Source: Paenibacillus pasadenensis DSM 19293
GTDB taxonomy: Bacteria > Bacillota > Bacilli > Paenibacillales > Paenibacillaceae
Assembly (NCBI RefSeq): GCF_000422485.1
Contig: NZ_KE383849.1
Span: 245,885-309,884, forward strand
Direction: 5' to 3'
Length of the DNA: 64,000 nucleotides
The notes beneath the pieces are model-generated. The model saw only the letters and a list, made by a program, of their open reading frames with translations. It was not told where the DNA came from and searched no databases. The position numbers were made by a program, and so were the translations under genes. Positions 16,971 to 26,334 of the stretch are shown one piece after another; position 1 is the stretch's first letter, and every line of letters starts with the position of its first letter.

Positions 16971-18128
16971 TCACCCGACCTTCGTCACTCGCACATCGCC
17001 GATGAATGTGCTGCATACCAGCTTGATCCGGCGCTCGTTGTCGCGGTAGCCGGACGATTGCGTGTCCATGTGGCGGAACATGCCGCCTTCCTTGCGTCCC
17101 AGCACCTTGGAGTCGCCGATGAACGCGCTGGAGACGACCTGGATGCCGATGTCGCAGTCCGTCGGCAGAAACACCTTGACGTCGCCGATGAACGAGCTGA
17201 CCGTAATCCGCGTCTCTCCGGGCGCGATGTTCGCGCGCGTCAAGTCGATCACCGTGTCGCCGATGAAATGCGAGATGTTGAGCGGGACGAGATCCCAATA
17301 GTCATGGCCGAGATGGATGTCCCCGATGAAGTTGGAACGGGTCTGGACGTTCTCGTCGGTGTTCCACCATTCGGTGCGCCCGCCGGCCCCCTCCTGGCGC
17401 TCGCGGCGATGGGACCGATGGGAGTGGCGGCCGTGCTTGGCCGCTTCCCGGATATCTTCCTTGATCTCCTTGAAATCATGCTTCAGCTCCTGCTTGGCGC
17501 GGCGCAGCTCCTCCCGCCAGTCGTCCTTCCCCTGAGATCCTCCGCCACCGCCGCCTCCGAATATTCCGCCGCCACCGCCGCCACCGCCGCCTTGGCCCGC
17601 GCCGCCGTCTCCGCGCCGTCCGCCCTCGTCGCCATAAGGCGGCGGAGGAGCGGAGCCGGCCTCCGGCCGGCCTTCCCGATCCAGATCCTTGCCGAGCGGA
17701 TCGGGATGCAGCGGAGGCGGCTCCGGCACGTCGTCCGGATAGGAATTGTAGGAGGTCCATTCATCCTCCTTGAGCTCCTTGCGATGGCTTTTGCCCGAGC
17801 GGCCCAGCAGCAGCTGGAGGCCATAAGCGATGATGCCCACCGGAATCAGGTAGCGCATCGCGTCGCTGAATTCTAGATCGTAGATGCCCGTATTGCGGCT
17901 GAGCATGACGAGCGCGAATAGCGTCACCGCGATTCCCGGCAGCCATCCTCCGCCGAGCAGCATCGACACGCCGACATAAAGCGGCGCGATCGGCCAGTAG
18001 CGGGAAATGAACTCGCCGATGCCGAGCGGCTCGAAGCCGAACAGTCCGGCCGTGTGGAACAGGAACAGCGCCCCGATTCCGACGATGGCGAGGCCCGTCA
18101 GCACCTGGTTCAGTTTGGCATGGTTCAT
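16971..18128 (-). CDS. liaF: LiaF-like membrane protein, with long Pro/Gly-rich insertion
   Basis: Negative regulator of LiaS in characterised Bacilli. 385 residues, against about 240 for Bacillus LiaF. Four hydrophobic segments in residues 1-110, then an acidic/Pro-rich stretch (about 120-165), a Gly-rich run (about 168-200), a basic amphipathic helix (about 202-245), and a C-terminal beta-repeat domain in which FIGD recurs five times (near 267, 288, 314, 336 and 377), as in the family's C-terminal domain. AAGGAG precedes the ATG. The extra middle segment is unusual. First gene of the liaFSR operon. Confidence 0.88.
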   Translation of the reverse strand: MNHAKLNQVLTGLAIVGIGALFLFHTAGLFGFEPLGIGEFISRYWPIAPLYVGVSMLLGGGWLPGIAVTLFALVMLSRNTGIYDLEFSDAMRYLIPVGIIAYGLQLLLGRSGKSHRKELKEDEWTSYNSYPDDVPEPPPLHPDPLGKDLDREGRPEAGSAPPPPYGDEGGRRGDGGAGQGGGGGGGGGIFGGGGGGGSQGKDDWREELRRAKQELKHDFKEIKEDIREAAKHGRHSHRSHRRERQEGAGGRTEWWNTDENVQTRSNFIGDIHLGHDYWDLVPLNISHFIGDTVIDLTRANIAPGETRITVSSFIGDVKVFLPTDCDIGIQVVSSAFIGDSKVLGRKEGGMFRHMDTQSSGYRDNERRIKLVCSTFIGDVRVTKVG

Positions 18129-18512
18129 CTATGACACGCTCCTTGGATGTAGTACCGTTCGTGATAGTTGAAGTATAGCGCATGGAAATGCATCCCTCCA
18201 GAGGCTGGCGGTCGATGCCCGCCTCGGTCTGCAGACCGAGGACAGGTTGCGGCTCCTGCTTTCGGCAGCTGGAAGGGAAAGCCGCCCGAAGCCGCTTTCC
18301 TCACATTCATCTCACATAGCTCATGCGGCGCAAGCGCTCCAGTGAATCCATTTTTTCCCGCCGCACTCTCCAGCCTCCTCATTTTACTTGCATAAAGCGT
18401 TAAATGGACGAGGCGGCGTTGCTGTTCGCAATCAAAAACCTCTATTCATTTTCCTATCCATATGTTATGTTTATTAACATTAAAGTGGATTCTAGAAAGG
18501 AGTTCAACGGCC
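18129..18512. other. Intergenic region between liaF and the Lrp-type gene, with a 20-bp palindrome
   Basis: Contains a minus-strand TATACT (18172-18177) that could be the liaF -10 element, without a good -35. It also holds a perfect 20-bp palindrome, CCTCGGTCTGCAGACCGAGG, at 18222-18241. AT-rich sequence at 18440-18490 with ATGTT and AACAT half-sites (18461-18479) may hold the promoter or self-binding site of the Lrp-type gene. No gene seen. Confidence 0.5.
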
Positions 18513-18971
18513 ATGAAGCTCCCCCACCTGGACGAGATCGATCAACGGATCGTACAGCTGCTTCTAGAGAACGGACGGATGCCTTACGCCAAGATCGGGG
18601 AGACACTGAGCCTGTCGCGCGTCGCCATCCAAAAGCGCGTCGAGTCCTTGCTTGAGAGCGGCGTGCTGGAGCATTTCACCGTCCGCGTCAATGTCGCCAA
18701 GCTCGGACGGACGGTTTCGGCCTTTTTCGAAGTGCAGGTCGAGCCACGCCACGTCGACGCCGTCGGCCTCCAGCTGTCCGAGGAGGTGCAGGTCATCAGC
18801 ATTTACCAGATGACCGGCTCCAGCACGCTCCATGTCCACGCCCTGCTGCGGGACGAGGAGGAGCTGGAGATGTTTCTCTACGACAAGCTCTATGTGCTCC
18901 CAGGCGTCGTCAATGTGCAGACCCAGCTCATGATCAAGAAATACAAATCGGCCAGCGGGCTGGACGTCTAG
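18513..18971 (+). CDS. Lrp/AsnC-family transcriptional regulator
   Basis: 152 residues. N-terminal helix-turn-helix (LDEIDQRIVQLLLENGRMPY to LSLSRVAIQKRVESLLESG, residues 5-55) and C-terminal RAM/ligand-binding domain (about 65-145). Such proteins form octamers and sense amino acids. Start at 18513 follows AAAGGAG with 10-nt spacing; earlier in-frame ATGs lie in the AT-rich leader. Single gene with terminator. Ligand and targets unknown. Confidence 0.88.
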   Translation: MKLPHLDEIDQRIVQLLLENGRMPYAKIGETLSLSRVAIQKRVESLLESGVLEHFTVRVNVAKLGRTVSAFFEVQVEPRHVDAVGLQLSEEVQVISIYQMTGSSTLHVHALLRDEEELEMFLYDKLYVLPGVVNVQTQLMIKKYKSASGLDV

Positions 18972-18988
18972 CATTCCGATAAGAAGCG

Positions 18989-19029
18989 CAAAAAAGCTGA
19001 AGCCTCCCGAGGGAGGCTTCAGCTTTTTT
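18989..19029. terminator. Bidirectional terminator between the Lrp-type and 3D-domain genes
   Basis: Left arm 18990-19008 and right arm 19011-19029 pair almost fully (GAAGCCTCCC with GGGAGGCTTC, flanked by A-run and T-run). The right arm includes the stop codon of the 3D-domain gene. Confidence 0.9.
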
Positions 19030-19861
19030 GTTCGTCGAGCAGCAGTCCCTTGCCGGCCTTCATCGCTTGGTTCAACCGGTTCAGCGTCGACTGGTCGAGC
19101 TTCCCGCTGCCGTATTTCAGCACCTGCACGGTGACCTGCTTCTTTCCCCATTCCTTGTATACCTGCTTCGTCGTATCGAAATAAAGGTCGATGCGCCGTC
19201 CCTTGATCTTGGAGCCGGTATCGGCGACGACGCCGTACCCGTAGCCGGGCACATAAACGATCGTGCCGATCGGCATCACCTTCGTGTCGGCGGCGATCGT
19301 CGACACCTCGCCGCGCCGGACCTTGACGCCGGAGCGGGTGATGCCGTAGAGCGGATGCCCCGGCTTTTTGCCTGTCGACTCGATGCCGGCCGTATAGCCG
19401 GTCGCGAGCACCGAGATCGACTTGAGGGCGGCCGGAACCGCGCGGCTCGCCGGAGCGGCGGAGGCAAGCTTGTCCGCCGCATGGCGCCGCTGCGGAATCG
19501 CCGGCCTCGCCGCCGCGGATTCGCGCGCCCGGATCACGCGCTGCAGCCGGGCGATGGCGGGCTGGACCTGCGCGCCGTCACGGACGGCGGCTCGCGCGTT
19601 CAGAGCGACGAGTCCGGCGGTCTCGCGCAGCGGCTTGGCTGGAGCTGCCGCGAGCCGGATTCGGCTCGTCTCGCGCGGCTCCTCGCGCTTCGCCCCGGCA
19701 GCGGCTGCCGGCTCAGCGGCTTGCTTCGCTTCGTCCGCCACGACGACGATTCGTCCGGCGGCCAGGCAAAGCGCGGCGACGAGCACGAGCAGCAGCGGAT
19801 GGACGAACGTCCAAGCGAACCGCGGATTTGCAGATGGTTGCTTTCGATAGCCTTTCGGCAT
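19019..19861 (-). CDS. 3D-domain protein, probable cell-wall-active secreted or anchored protein
   Basis: 280 residues. A membrane or signal segment at about 20-40 ([17 protein letters not shown]), an Ala/Arg-rich middle part (45-150), and a C-terminal 3D domain (about 155-245) with the conserved [38 protein letters not shown] residues. The three aspartates of this fold give the domain its name and are catalytic in MltA-like lytic transglycosylases. No LysM or G5 domain is seen, unlike YocH and YabE. Resembles the YuiC/Sps group by layout. Single gene. Confidence 0.82.
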   Translation of the reverse strand: MPKGYRKQPSANPRFAWTFVHPLLLVLVAALCLAAGRIVVVADEAKQAAEPAAAAGAKREEPRETSRIRLAAAPAKPLRETAGLVALNARAAVRDGAQVQPAIARLQRVIRARESAAARPAIPQRRHAADKLASAAPASRAVPAALKSISVLATGYTAGIESTGKKPGHPLYGITRSGVKVRRGEVSTIAADTKVMPIGTIVYVPGYGYGVVADTGSKIKGRRIDLYFDTTKQVYKEWGKKQVTVQVLKYGSGKLDQSTLNRLNQAMKAGKGLLLDEQKS

Positions 19862-19925
19862 GGTGTCAATCTCCCCTTTAGACGGAGGTTACCCGCCGCC
19901 GCCGGGGCTTATTCAGATTTTGGCC

Positions 19926-19958
19926 AAAAAAAGCGCCCTCCACTTGCTGGAGAGCGCT
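19926..19958 (-). terminator. Intrinsic terminator of thrS
   Basis: An 11-bp stem (19932-19942 with 19948-19958) followed on the minus strand by seven T, 58 bp after the thrS stop. Confidence 0.85.
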
Positions 19959-20015
19959 GATTTCGGGTCGTTGATCACGATCCATACGGTGTTGATGATA
20001 CCTGTAGACGTGATC

Positions 20016-21956
20016 CTATTGCACGGCTTTGCTGCGGATCTCCTCCGCCAGCTGAGCCGCCAGCTCAGCGACCGGACGGGCGCCGAGGTCGCCCTCGCCG
20101 CGCTTGCGCACCGAGACGGTGCCGGCTCCGGCTTCGTTCTCGCCGACGATGAGCATGTACGGAATTTTCTCCAGCTGCGCCTCGCGGATCTTGTAGCCGA
20201 GCTTCTCGTTGCGCAGGTCGCTCTCGGCGCGCACGCCGGCGGCGAGCAGCTGCTCCTCGACGCTGCGGGCATAGCTCTCGTACGCCTGGGACACCGGGAT
20301 GACGCGCGCCTGCTGCGGGCTCAGCCAGAGCGGCAGCGCGCCGGCGAAGTTCTCGAGCAGGAACGCCGTCATGCGCTCCATCGTGCTGATGATGCCGCGG
20401 TGGATGACGACCGGACGATGCTTCTTGCCGTCCTCGCCGACGTACTCAAGCTCGAACCGCTCCGGCAGCAGGAAGTCGAGCTGGGCGGTGGAGAGCGTCT
20501 CTTCCTTGCCGAGCGCCGTCTTGATCTGCACGTCGAGCTTAGGCCCGTAGAACGCCGCCTCGCCCTCCGCCTCGAAGAACGGCAGTCCCAGCTCCTCGAC
20601 GACCTCGCGCAGCATGCGCTGGCTCATCTCCCACATCTCGTCGTTCTGGAAGTATTTCTCCGTATCCTTCGGATCGCGGTACGACAGGCGGAAGCGGTAC
20701 TCCTTGATGCCGAAGTCCTCGTACACCTGCTGGATCAGGTTCACGACGCGCGCGAACTCCTCCTTGATCTGATCGGGACGGCAGAAGATATGCGCGTCGT
20801 TGAGCGTCATCGCCCGCACGCGATGGAGGCCGGTAAGCGCTCCGGACATCTCGTAGCGGTGCATCGTGCCGAGCTCGGCGACGCGGATCGGCAGATCGCG
20901 GTAGCTGCGCATGTCGCTCTTGAACACCATCATATGGTGCGGGCAGTTCATCGGGCGCAGGACGAGCTCCTCGTTGTCCATGACCATTTTCGGGAACATG
21001 TCCTCGCTGTAGTGCTCCCAGTGTCCGCTCGTCTTGTACAGCTCGACGTTGGCGAGCACCGGCGTGTACACATGCTGGTAGCCGAGACGCTCCTCCAGGT
21101 CGACGATGTAGCGCTCGAGCGTGCGGCGCACGCGCGCGCCGTTCGGCAGCCAGATCGGCAGGCCCTGGCCGACCTCCTTGGAGAAGGTGAACATTTTCAG
21201 CTCGCGGCCGAGCTTGCGGTGGTCGCGCTTTTTCGCTTCCTCGAGCAGATGCAGATGCTCGTCGAGCTGAGCCTTTTTCGGGAATGCCGTGCCATAGATG
21301 CGCTGCAGCATCTTGTTCTTGGAGTCGCCGCGCCAGTAGGCGCCCGCCACGCTGAGCAGCTTGAACGCCTTGATGCGGCCCGTGCTCGGCAGATGCGGTC
21401 CGCGGCACAGGTCGAAGAACTCGCCCTGGTCGTAGATCGAGATGACGGCCGACTCCGGCAGGTCGCGGATCAGCTCCAGCTTGAGCGGGTCCTCCAGCTC
21501 GGCGAAGAGGCGGACCGCTTCCTCGCGGCTTACCTCGCGGCGGCGGATCGGCACGTCCTCCTTGATGATGCGCTCCATTTCCTTCTCGATCTTCTCCAGA
21601 TCCTCCGGCGTAAGCGACTGTTCCATGTCGATGTCATAATAGAAGCCGTCCTCGATGACCGGCCCGATGCCGAGCTTCACCGTCTTGTCGCCGTAGATGC
21701 GCTTGATCGCCTGCGCCATCAGATGGGCCGTGCTGTGCCGGTACACCTCGAGGCCGTCGGCCGAGTCGAGCGTGACGATTTCGACGACCGCGCCTTCGGT
21801 CACGGGCGTGTTCAGGTCGACGACTTTGCCGTCCAGCTTGCCGGCGACCGCGTTTTTGCGCAGGCCGGAGCTGATCGAGCCGGCTACGTCCTCGATGGTC
21901 GCTCCCGCCTCGTACGAGCGCGCCGCTCCGTCGGGGAGCTTGATTTCTACTGCCAT
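20016..21956 (-). CDS. thrS: Threonyl-tRNA synthetase
   Basis: Charges tRNA-Thr; class II synthetase. 646 residues: N-terminal TGS domain (1-60), second additional domain with [10 protein letters not shown] editing-type motif (about 70-220), catalytic core with zinc-site residues in [12 protein letters not shown], motif 2 [20 protein letters not shown], motif 3 [11 protein letters not shown], and C-terminal anticodon-binding domain. ATGs at 21962 and 21956 are both in frame; GGAGG is 3 nt from the first and 9 from the second, so the second was taken. Controlled by a T-box leader. In Bacillus subtilis ytxC is likewise next to thrS. Confidence 0.97.
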   Translation of the reverse strand: MAVEIKLPDGAARSYEAGATIEDVAGSISSGLRKNAVAGKLDGKVVDLNTPVTEGAVVEIVTLDSADGLEVYRHSTAHLMAQAIKRIYGDKTVKLGIGPVIEDGFYYDIDMEQSLTPEDLEKIEKEMERIIKEDVPIRRREVSREEAVRLFAELEDPLKLELIRDLPESAVISIYDQGEFFDLCRGPHLPSTGRIKAFKLLSVAGAYWRGDSKNKMLQRIYGTAFPKKAQLDEHLHLLEEAKKRDHRKLGRELKMFTFSKEVGQGLPIWLPNGARVRRTLERYIVDLEERLGYQHVYTPVLANVELYKTSGHWEHYSEDMFPKMVMDNEELVLRPMNCPHHMMVFKSDMRSYRDLPIRVAELGTMHRYEMSGALTGLHRVRAMTLNDAHIFCRPDQIKEEFARVVNLIQQVYEDFGIKEYRFRLSYRDPKDTEKYFQNDEMWEMSQRMLREVVEELGLPFFEAEGEAAFYGPKLDVQIKTALGKEETLSTAQLDFLLPERFELEYVGEDGKKHRPVVIHRGIISTMERMTAFLLENFAGALPLWLSPQQARVIPVSQAYESYARSVEEQLLAAGVRAESDLRNEKLGYKIREAQLEKIPYMLIVGENEAGAGTVSVRKRGEGDLGARPVAELAAQLAEEIRSKAVQ

Positions 21957-21989
21957 GTCCATTCGCCTCCGTGAAATAGAAGTGTGTCA

Positions 21990-22278
21990 GGACGCAAAAA
22001 AGCACTGCGTCCCGCAAAGGGACGAGTGCTGTCGGTTCAGACCCGTGGTTCCACCCTCATTCAACGTCCCTCGGCCGCGCCGGCCGAAAAAGGAGCGTTC
22101 TCCTGATGTCCGGTAACGGGGACGAGTCGTCAGGATATACTGCCGGGGGACCGGGTTCCATCCTGCAGCTTCGAAGGGGTACGCCATCCGCGCTCGCATC
22201 GGGGGCTTGCAGCCAAGGCTCCCGTCTCTGAAAAAGGGCTGTCGGATGCCGCGTGTCTTCGTCACGGCTTTGTGATGC
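21990..22278 (-). ncRNA. T-box riboswitch leader of thrS
   Basis: Regulates thrS by binding uncharged tRNA-Thr. Seen on the minus strand: the conserved antiterminator element GAGGGTGGAACCACGGG at about 22043-22059, and a terminator (22001-22013 with 22019-22030, then T-run 21996-22000) that shares sequence with the alternative fold. The upstream 200 nt hold stem I with AGAGA and GGGAGCC-like elements. Threonine codon ACC is available as specifier in two places (complement of 22154-22156 and of 22178-22180); which is used needs folding. Confidence 0.88.
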
Positions 22279-22279
22279 C

Positions 22280-22309
22280 ATTATAGCGACGATCAGGCGA
22301 GCCCGTCAA
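22280..22309 (-). promoter_or_regulatory. Sigma-A promoter of the thrS leader
   Basis: Minus-strand TTGACG (22304-22309) and TATAAT (22280-22285), 18-bp spacer. The -35 hexamer overlaps the last codons of ytxC. Confidence 0.75.
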
Positions 22310-23247
22310 GGCTCCCCGCCGCCCAATCCTTCCCTGCGCTGTCCGGCGCAGTCGGGACAGCCCTCGCAGATGCCGATCCGGCTGTCGAAGATCGACCGGA
22401 TCGTGCGCACGACCTGATGCTCCGGATCAGACGTATGGATCCGGATCGAAGCCGGCGAGGCGGCGATCAGGCTGCTGAGCACCATGTCCTCCATGTTCAG
22501 CTCCGCGTCCACGAGCTCGGACAGCGCCTTTTCCTCCGACCGCATGTCGAGCGGCTCGCAGCGCTCGTCGAGCAGCCGGATGCCGCGCTCGGGCTCATGC
22601 AGCACATGCACGAGGCCGCGGCGGCTCGGCTGCGAGGCTACATAATACTTGAGCAGCGAGATGAATTCTTGATACTGCTTATCCATCACGTATTCTTCGA
22701 CCGCGTACTCCGCCGCCTCCCGCAGCTCCTGCCAATAGCCGTGCAGGCGGAACGTCACGTAGCCCTGCAGATGCAGGCTCGAGTTCTCCTCGATGTAGGC
22801 CCTCAGCTCGGCGGCGATCCGGCCGCTCCGCTGGCTGCGTCCGGCTGTCGGCGAAGGACCGTCCTCTCCGGGGCTCCACTGCTCGCCGGACAGCACGAGG
22901 CCGCAGCAGCGCTCGACCGCAAGCTCCTCCTCCCGCGAATAGCGGTAGTTCTTGCGGATGATGTGGCGGATCAGATCGCCCTCATGCCGATCGACGATAT
23001 AGTCGGACAGGACGCTGGCCGCGCCGTCGTACAGCAGCGCTCCATGCTCGCCGAGCCGGAAGCGGGGCAGATTCGCCATGCAGCTCAGCCGGCAGCCCTC
23101 CTCCGACAGCCGCCAGCTCCAGAGAGGCTCCTCCGAGGCGGCTCCGTTTTGGCTCGCGACCGAGGCGGCGAGCGCGTTCAGACGGTCCAGCAGCGCGGCT
23201 CCGCCGTCCTCTCCTTTATCGATGAGCTCCACGACAAGCAGTTCCAT
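22306..23247 (-). CDS. ytxC: YtxC-family sporulation-associated protein
   Basis: 313 residues, of the YtxC family found in endospore formers and usually placed just upstream of thrS, as here. Function unknown; soluble, no membrane segment. Seen: the family's HIIRKNYRYSREEE stretch, VEEYVMDKQYQEFISLLKYYV, and a C-terminal Cys cluster (ICEGCPDCAG) that could bind metal. ATGs at 23253 and 23247 follow the same double-start pattern as thrS; the GGGAGG site is 9 nt from the second. Confidence 0.82.
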   Translation of the reverse strand: MELLVVELIDKGEDGGAALLDRLNALAASVASQNGAASEEPLWSWRLSEEGCRLSCMANLPRFRLGEHGALLYDGAASVLSDYIVDRHEGDLIRHIIRKNYRYSREEELAVERCCGLVLSGEQWSPGEDGPSPTAGRSQRSGRIAAELRAYIEENSSLHLQGYVTFRLHGYWQELREAAEYAVEEYVMDKQYQEFISLLKYYVASQPSRRGLVHVLHEPERGIRLLDERCEPLDMRSEEKALSELVDAELNMEDMVLSSLIAASPASIRIHTSDPEHQVVRTIRSIFDSRIGICEGCPDCAGQRREGLGGGEP

Positions 23248-23446
23248 CGCCATCCGCCTCCCTTCCTTCCGCTAGTATATGGCTGAGCGCGGTCGGATAT
23301 GCGGCTCGGAAGGCGTCGGCTCCAAGCCCTATAGATGTAGGAAAATGGTGGTTAATCATGAAATATCTATTTAGAGGAGGATTGGATTGAATCCATATTC
23401 ATGGTATATTGGTTAACGTGCGTGCATCATTAGCTTTCTAGCTGGA

Positions 23447-24580
23447 GTGAACCTAACCTTGGATGATCAATTGCTCGACTTCACCCGGGCGCGTTGGAAC
23501 CGGATGCTGATGAACGGCTTCTGGTGCCTGCTCGTCTTGATGGTCATATTGGAAGGCCTGTTTCTGATCTTCATCACTCCGCTTGCTCCGGATGTTTTTC
23601 TGCGGCGCTACATGCTGCTGCCGACGTCACTCCATCTGAGCGTGCTCGTGCTGACGGAGCTCTGCCTGCGCTTTCTCGAGGAGCGGCTGCGCGACTATGC
23701 GCTGCTGGCGGCTTCCTCGCTGCTGACCTTCATCATCGTCGACATCAATATCGAGATCGGCTACATCATTCCGGCGCTGTTCCTGCCCGTGCTCGTCTCG
23801 ATCTTCTACTTCTCTTCGCGCAAGCTCATCGCCGCCGTCGTCATGTCGCTGACGACGCTGTACAGCCTGTACTTCTTCAACCGGAGCCTGGACATCTCCG
23901 TCGTCGGCATCCTGTCGCTGACCGCGATGCTGGGAGCGTTCTGCCTCATCGCCTGGGGCGTCATCTCCCGAGGCAAGGAGATGCGCAGCTACTACATCCA
24001 CGCCGCCAAGTCCAACCAGGAGCTGCTCGTCAAGAACATCCTGATGGACAAGCTGGCCAAGACCGATGCGCTGACCGAGCTGTACAACCATATTACGTTC
24101 CACGAATACCTGGACAAGCTGATCGAGCATCACGATACGACCTCGATGCCGCTGCAGCTTGCCCTCATCGATATCGACAACTTCAAGTCCGTCAACGACC
24201 AGTTCGGCCATCGCGCCGGCGACTCCGTGCTCAAGCAGGTCGCCGATCTCGTCCGCTCCCAGGCCGGCATGAACGACTTCGTCGCCCGTTACGGCGGCGA
24301 GGAGCTGGCGCTCATCTTCACGGACAAAAGCGCCGACAAGTCGCTGCAGCTCCTCGAGACGATCCGCCATAACATCGAGGCGGCCTCGTACGAGGAGCTC
24401 GGCTCGCGCAAGATCACGGTGAGCATCGGCTTCGCCGATTACCTCGGCGAGGGCAAGGAGCGATTTTTCGTGCGCACGGATCAGGCGCTTTACGCCGCCA
24501 AGTCCACGGGCAAAAATCGCATCGTCACCGCCGCAGCGGAGCCCGACCCCGGGTCGAAGTCCCGCTTCGCGTGGCAGTGA
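23447..24580 (+). CDS. Membrane-bound diguanylate cyclase (GGDEF)
   Basis: Makes cyclic di-GMP from two GTP. 377 residues: five or six membrane helices (about 20-185), a short coiled linker, then a GGDEF domain (about 205-365) with the active-site variant RYGGEELAL, LIDIDNFKSVNDQFGHRAGD and ISIGFA-like (VSIGFAD) motifs. No RxxD inhibitory site was identified with certainty. The start is uncertain: GTG at 23447 has little space behind GGAG, while TTG at 23459 sits 11 nt from it and would drop four residues. Upstream 23254-23446 is AT-rich and probably holds the promoter. Single gene. Confidence 0.9.
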   Translation: MNLTLDDQLLDFTRARWNRMLMNGFWCLLVLMVILEGLFLIFITPLAPDVFLRRYMLLPTSLHLSVLVLTELCLRFLEERLRDYALLAASSLLTFIIVDINIEIGYIIPALFLPVLVSIFYFSSRKLIAAVVMSLTTLYSLYFFNRSLDISVVGILSLTAMLGAFCLIAWGVISRGKEMRSYYIHAAKSNQELLVKNILMDKLAKTDALTELYNHITFHEYLDKLIEHHDTTSMPLQLALIDIDNFKSVNDQFGHRAGDSVLKQVADLVRSQAGMNDFVARYGGEELALIFTDKSADKSLQLLETIRHNIEAASYEELGSRKITVSIGFADYLGEGKERFFVRTDQALYAAKSTGKNRIVTAAAEPDPGSKSRFAWQ

Positions 24581-24587
24581 GTATTAT

Positions 24588-24622
24588 GACAGCCCTTTCC
24601 TGCGGGAAGGGGCTGTTTTTTT
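24588..24622 (+). terminator. Intrinsic terminator of the diguanylate cyclase gene
   Basis: A 12-bp stem with one G-U pair (24589-24600 with 24605-24616) followed by seven T. Repeat island B begins right after it. Confidence 0.9.
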
Positions 24623-24798
24623 GTCCGCTTCGCGGGGCGGGTGAAGCCGGCATCCGCGATGCGGAGCGGGTGGCTGACGTGTTGAACCGGCATCGGCGAT
24701 GCGGAGCGGCTGAAACCTGGACCCGCTTTGCGGAGCAAGTGAAACCTGGACCCGCTTCGCGGAGCAAGTGAAACCTGCATCCGCTTCGCGGAGCGGGA
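24620..24798 (+). repeat. Island B, module 1: repeats around CCCGCTTCGCGGAGC
   Basis: Six or so copies of a 28-36 bp unit (GAAACCTGGACCCGCTTCG-type or GAACCGGCATCGGCGATGCG-type), degenerate at the left. Same unit and position relative to module 2 as in islands A and D. Confidence 0.75.
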
Positions 24799-24952
24799 AC
24801 TCGTTCCGATCTCCCTGGAGCCCAGATTCCTTTGATTCTATTCTTCCGAAACGGAAGGAATCCGGCCTCCAAGGGAACCGCTGCCGCTTCTCCACGAGCC
24901 CCCGTCCGCTTCGCTCTTTGGTTTCAACGATAGGCTCGGTGCCCTCGCTCAT
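24799..24952 (+). repeat. Island B, module 2: about 155-bp dispersed repeat
   Basis: Near-identical over its length to 7733-7885 and 63294-63440, differing mainly in a short AT-rich part after CCTTTGATT. Non-coding. Confidence 0.8.
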
Positions 24953-25006
24953 TACCGCTAGCCCCATCACGATCCGATCGGTTAAGTGCTAATGCCGTCT
25001 TTCGTG

Positions 25007-25205
25007 CTCCAACCCGAATTAATCGGGTTACAGCGGCTCACAAGCCCGTCTCTTAGGCTCCAACCCGAATTAATCGGGTTACAGCTGCTCGCAAGCTCGT
25101 CTTTCAGCCTCCAACCCGAATTAATCGGGTTACAGCTGCTCGCAAGCTCGTCTTTCAGCCTCCAACCCGAATTAATCGGGTTACAGCTGCTCGCAAGCTC
25201 TGCCT
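25007..25205 (+). repeat. Island B, module 3: 51-bp tandem repeat, four copies
   Basis: GTTACAGC starts at 25027, 25078, 25129 and 25180, exactly 51 bp apart. Each carries CAACCCGAATTAATCGGGTT. The linker that follows (25206-25317, TTCAAACTCATGCTTCGCG) also matches that of island A (8258-8280). Confidence 0.85.
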
Positions 25206-25317
25206 AGTTCAAACTCATGCTTCGCGCTTGGTATTCGGTTTGCATTGCCTTGTTCCAATTGCATTGCAGCTTCTTTGGACTCGTTCCGTGTTTTCTCGAA
25301 ACGCCTCTGCTGCCCCT

Positions 25318-25612
25318 CTACTTGCCCGAGTTATTCGGTTTTTCCATGCAACTCTCACCGGGTCGGCCTCCGCTTGCCCGAGTTACTCGGTTCTTCCGCG
25401 TAACTCCGACTGTTTGGCCCTCCCAATGCACGAGTTACTCGGTTTTTCCGCGCATCTCCGACCGTTTGGTCCCTGCTTGCCCGAGTTACTCGGTTTTTCC
25501 GCGCAACTCCGACCGTTTGGCCCCTGCTTGCCCGAGTTACTCGGTTTTTCCGCGTAACTCCCTCCGTTTGCCCCTCTACTTGACCGAGTTACTCGGTTTT
25601 TCCGCGCATCTC
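25318..25612 (+). repeat. Island B, module 4: six copies of the 51-52 bp hairpin-plus-T5 unit
   Basis: GAGTTACT (or GAGTTATT) starts at 25328, 25380, 25432, 25483, 25534 and 25586, spacing 52, 52, 51, 51, 52. Core as in island A, but the in-between sequence is different and locus-specific (CCGACCGTTTGGCCCC-like). Confidence 0.88.
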
Positions 25613-25623
25613 CAAAAGGATAG

Positions 25624-25976
25624 TTGGCGTGCCGGCTCTACGAGGGGGGCACGCAAGCGCCTTGGTTCGCGCCAGCGATTTGGTTTATACGCCCGAGTCG
25701 AGGGGGGAGAGGCGGCAAGCCGCATGCGGCTTGCTGGCTGATCTGCGGCAGCCGAATCGTGCCGGCTGCGATAAGCGCCGCCGTCTCCCAGGTAAGCGGG
25801 AGACGACCCCTCCCCCAAATAAAAAGGGGGAGCAGCGGGCTGGGACAAGGCAAGCGAAGCGAGCCGATGCCTTTCGGAGAAGCGGCAGCGGTCCTCTTGG
25901 AAGACGGATGGCCTCCGCATGGGAGGTCAGGCAATCCGGGCATCCGGCTTCCAGTGGAATCGGAGAAAGGCTCGGT
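25624..25976 (+). repeat. Island B, module 6: about 350-bp block with stacked palindromes
   Basis: Close copy of 46246-46598. It holds a 20-bp palindrome (GCAAGCCGCATGCGGCTTGC), a GTCTCCC/GGGAGAC hairpin and a CTCCCCC/GGGGGAG hairpin with an A-rich loop. No ORF with a convincing ribosome site. Confidence 0.8.
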
Positions 25977-26330
25977 TCGCGCAGCGGACTTCTTGTCCAC
26001 CGGAGTGGCTCGGATCGCGCAGCGGGCTTCTTGTCCACCGGAGTGGCTCGGATCGCGCAGCGGGCTTCTTGTCCTTAGTATGCTGTCGGCTGCCTGCCGA
26101 GAAAGGCCCGGCTCTCGCAGCCGACTTCTTGTCCACCGGGAGTGGCTCGGGTCGCGCAGCGGCCTTCTTGTCCACCGGGAGTGGCTCGGGTCGCGCAGCG
26201 GACTTCTTGTCCAACGGAGTGGCCCGGCTCGCGCAGCGGACTGCTTGTCCACCGGGAGTGGCTCGGATCGCGCAGCGGACTGCTTGTCCACCGGGAGTGG
26301 CTCGGTTCGCGCAGCGGGCTTCTTGTCCAA
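25977..26330 (+). repeat. Island B, module 5: 38-39 bp tandem repeat, about nine copies
   Basis: CTTGTCC starts at 25992, 26030, 26068, 26128, 26167, 26206, 26244, 26283 and 26322, spacing 38 or 39 except for one 60-bp interval. Unit: CTTGTCCACCGGAGTGGCTC then GGATCGCGCAGCGGG. The 60-bp interval carries a segment also found in island C. Confidence 0.85.
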
Positions 26331-26334
26331 CGAC

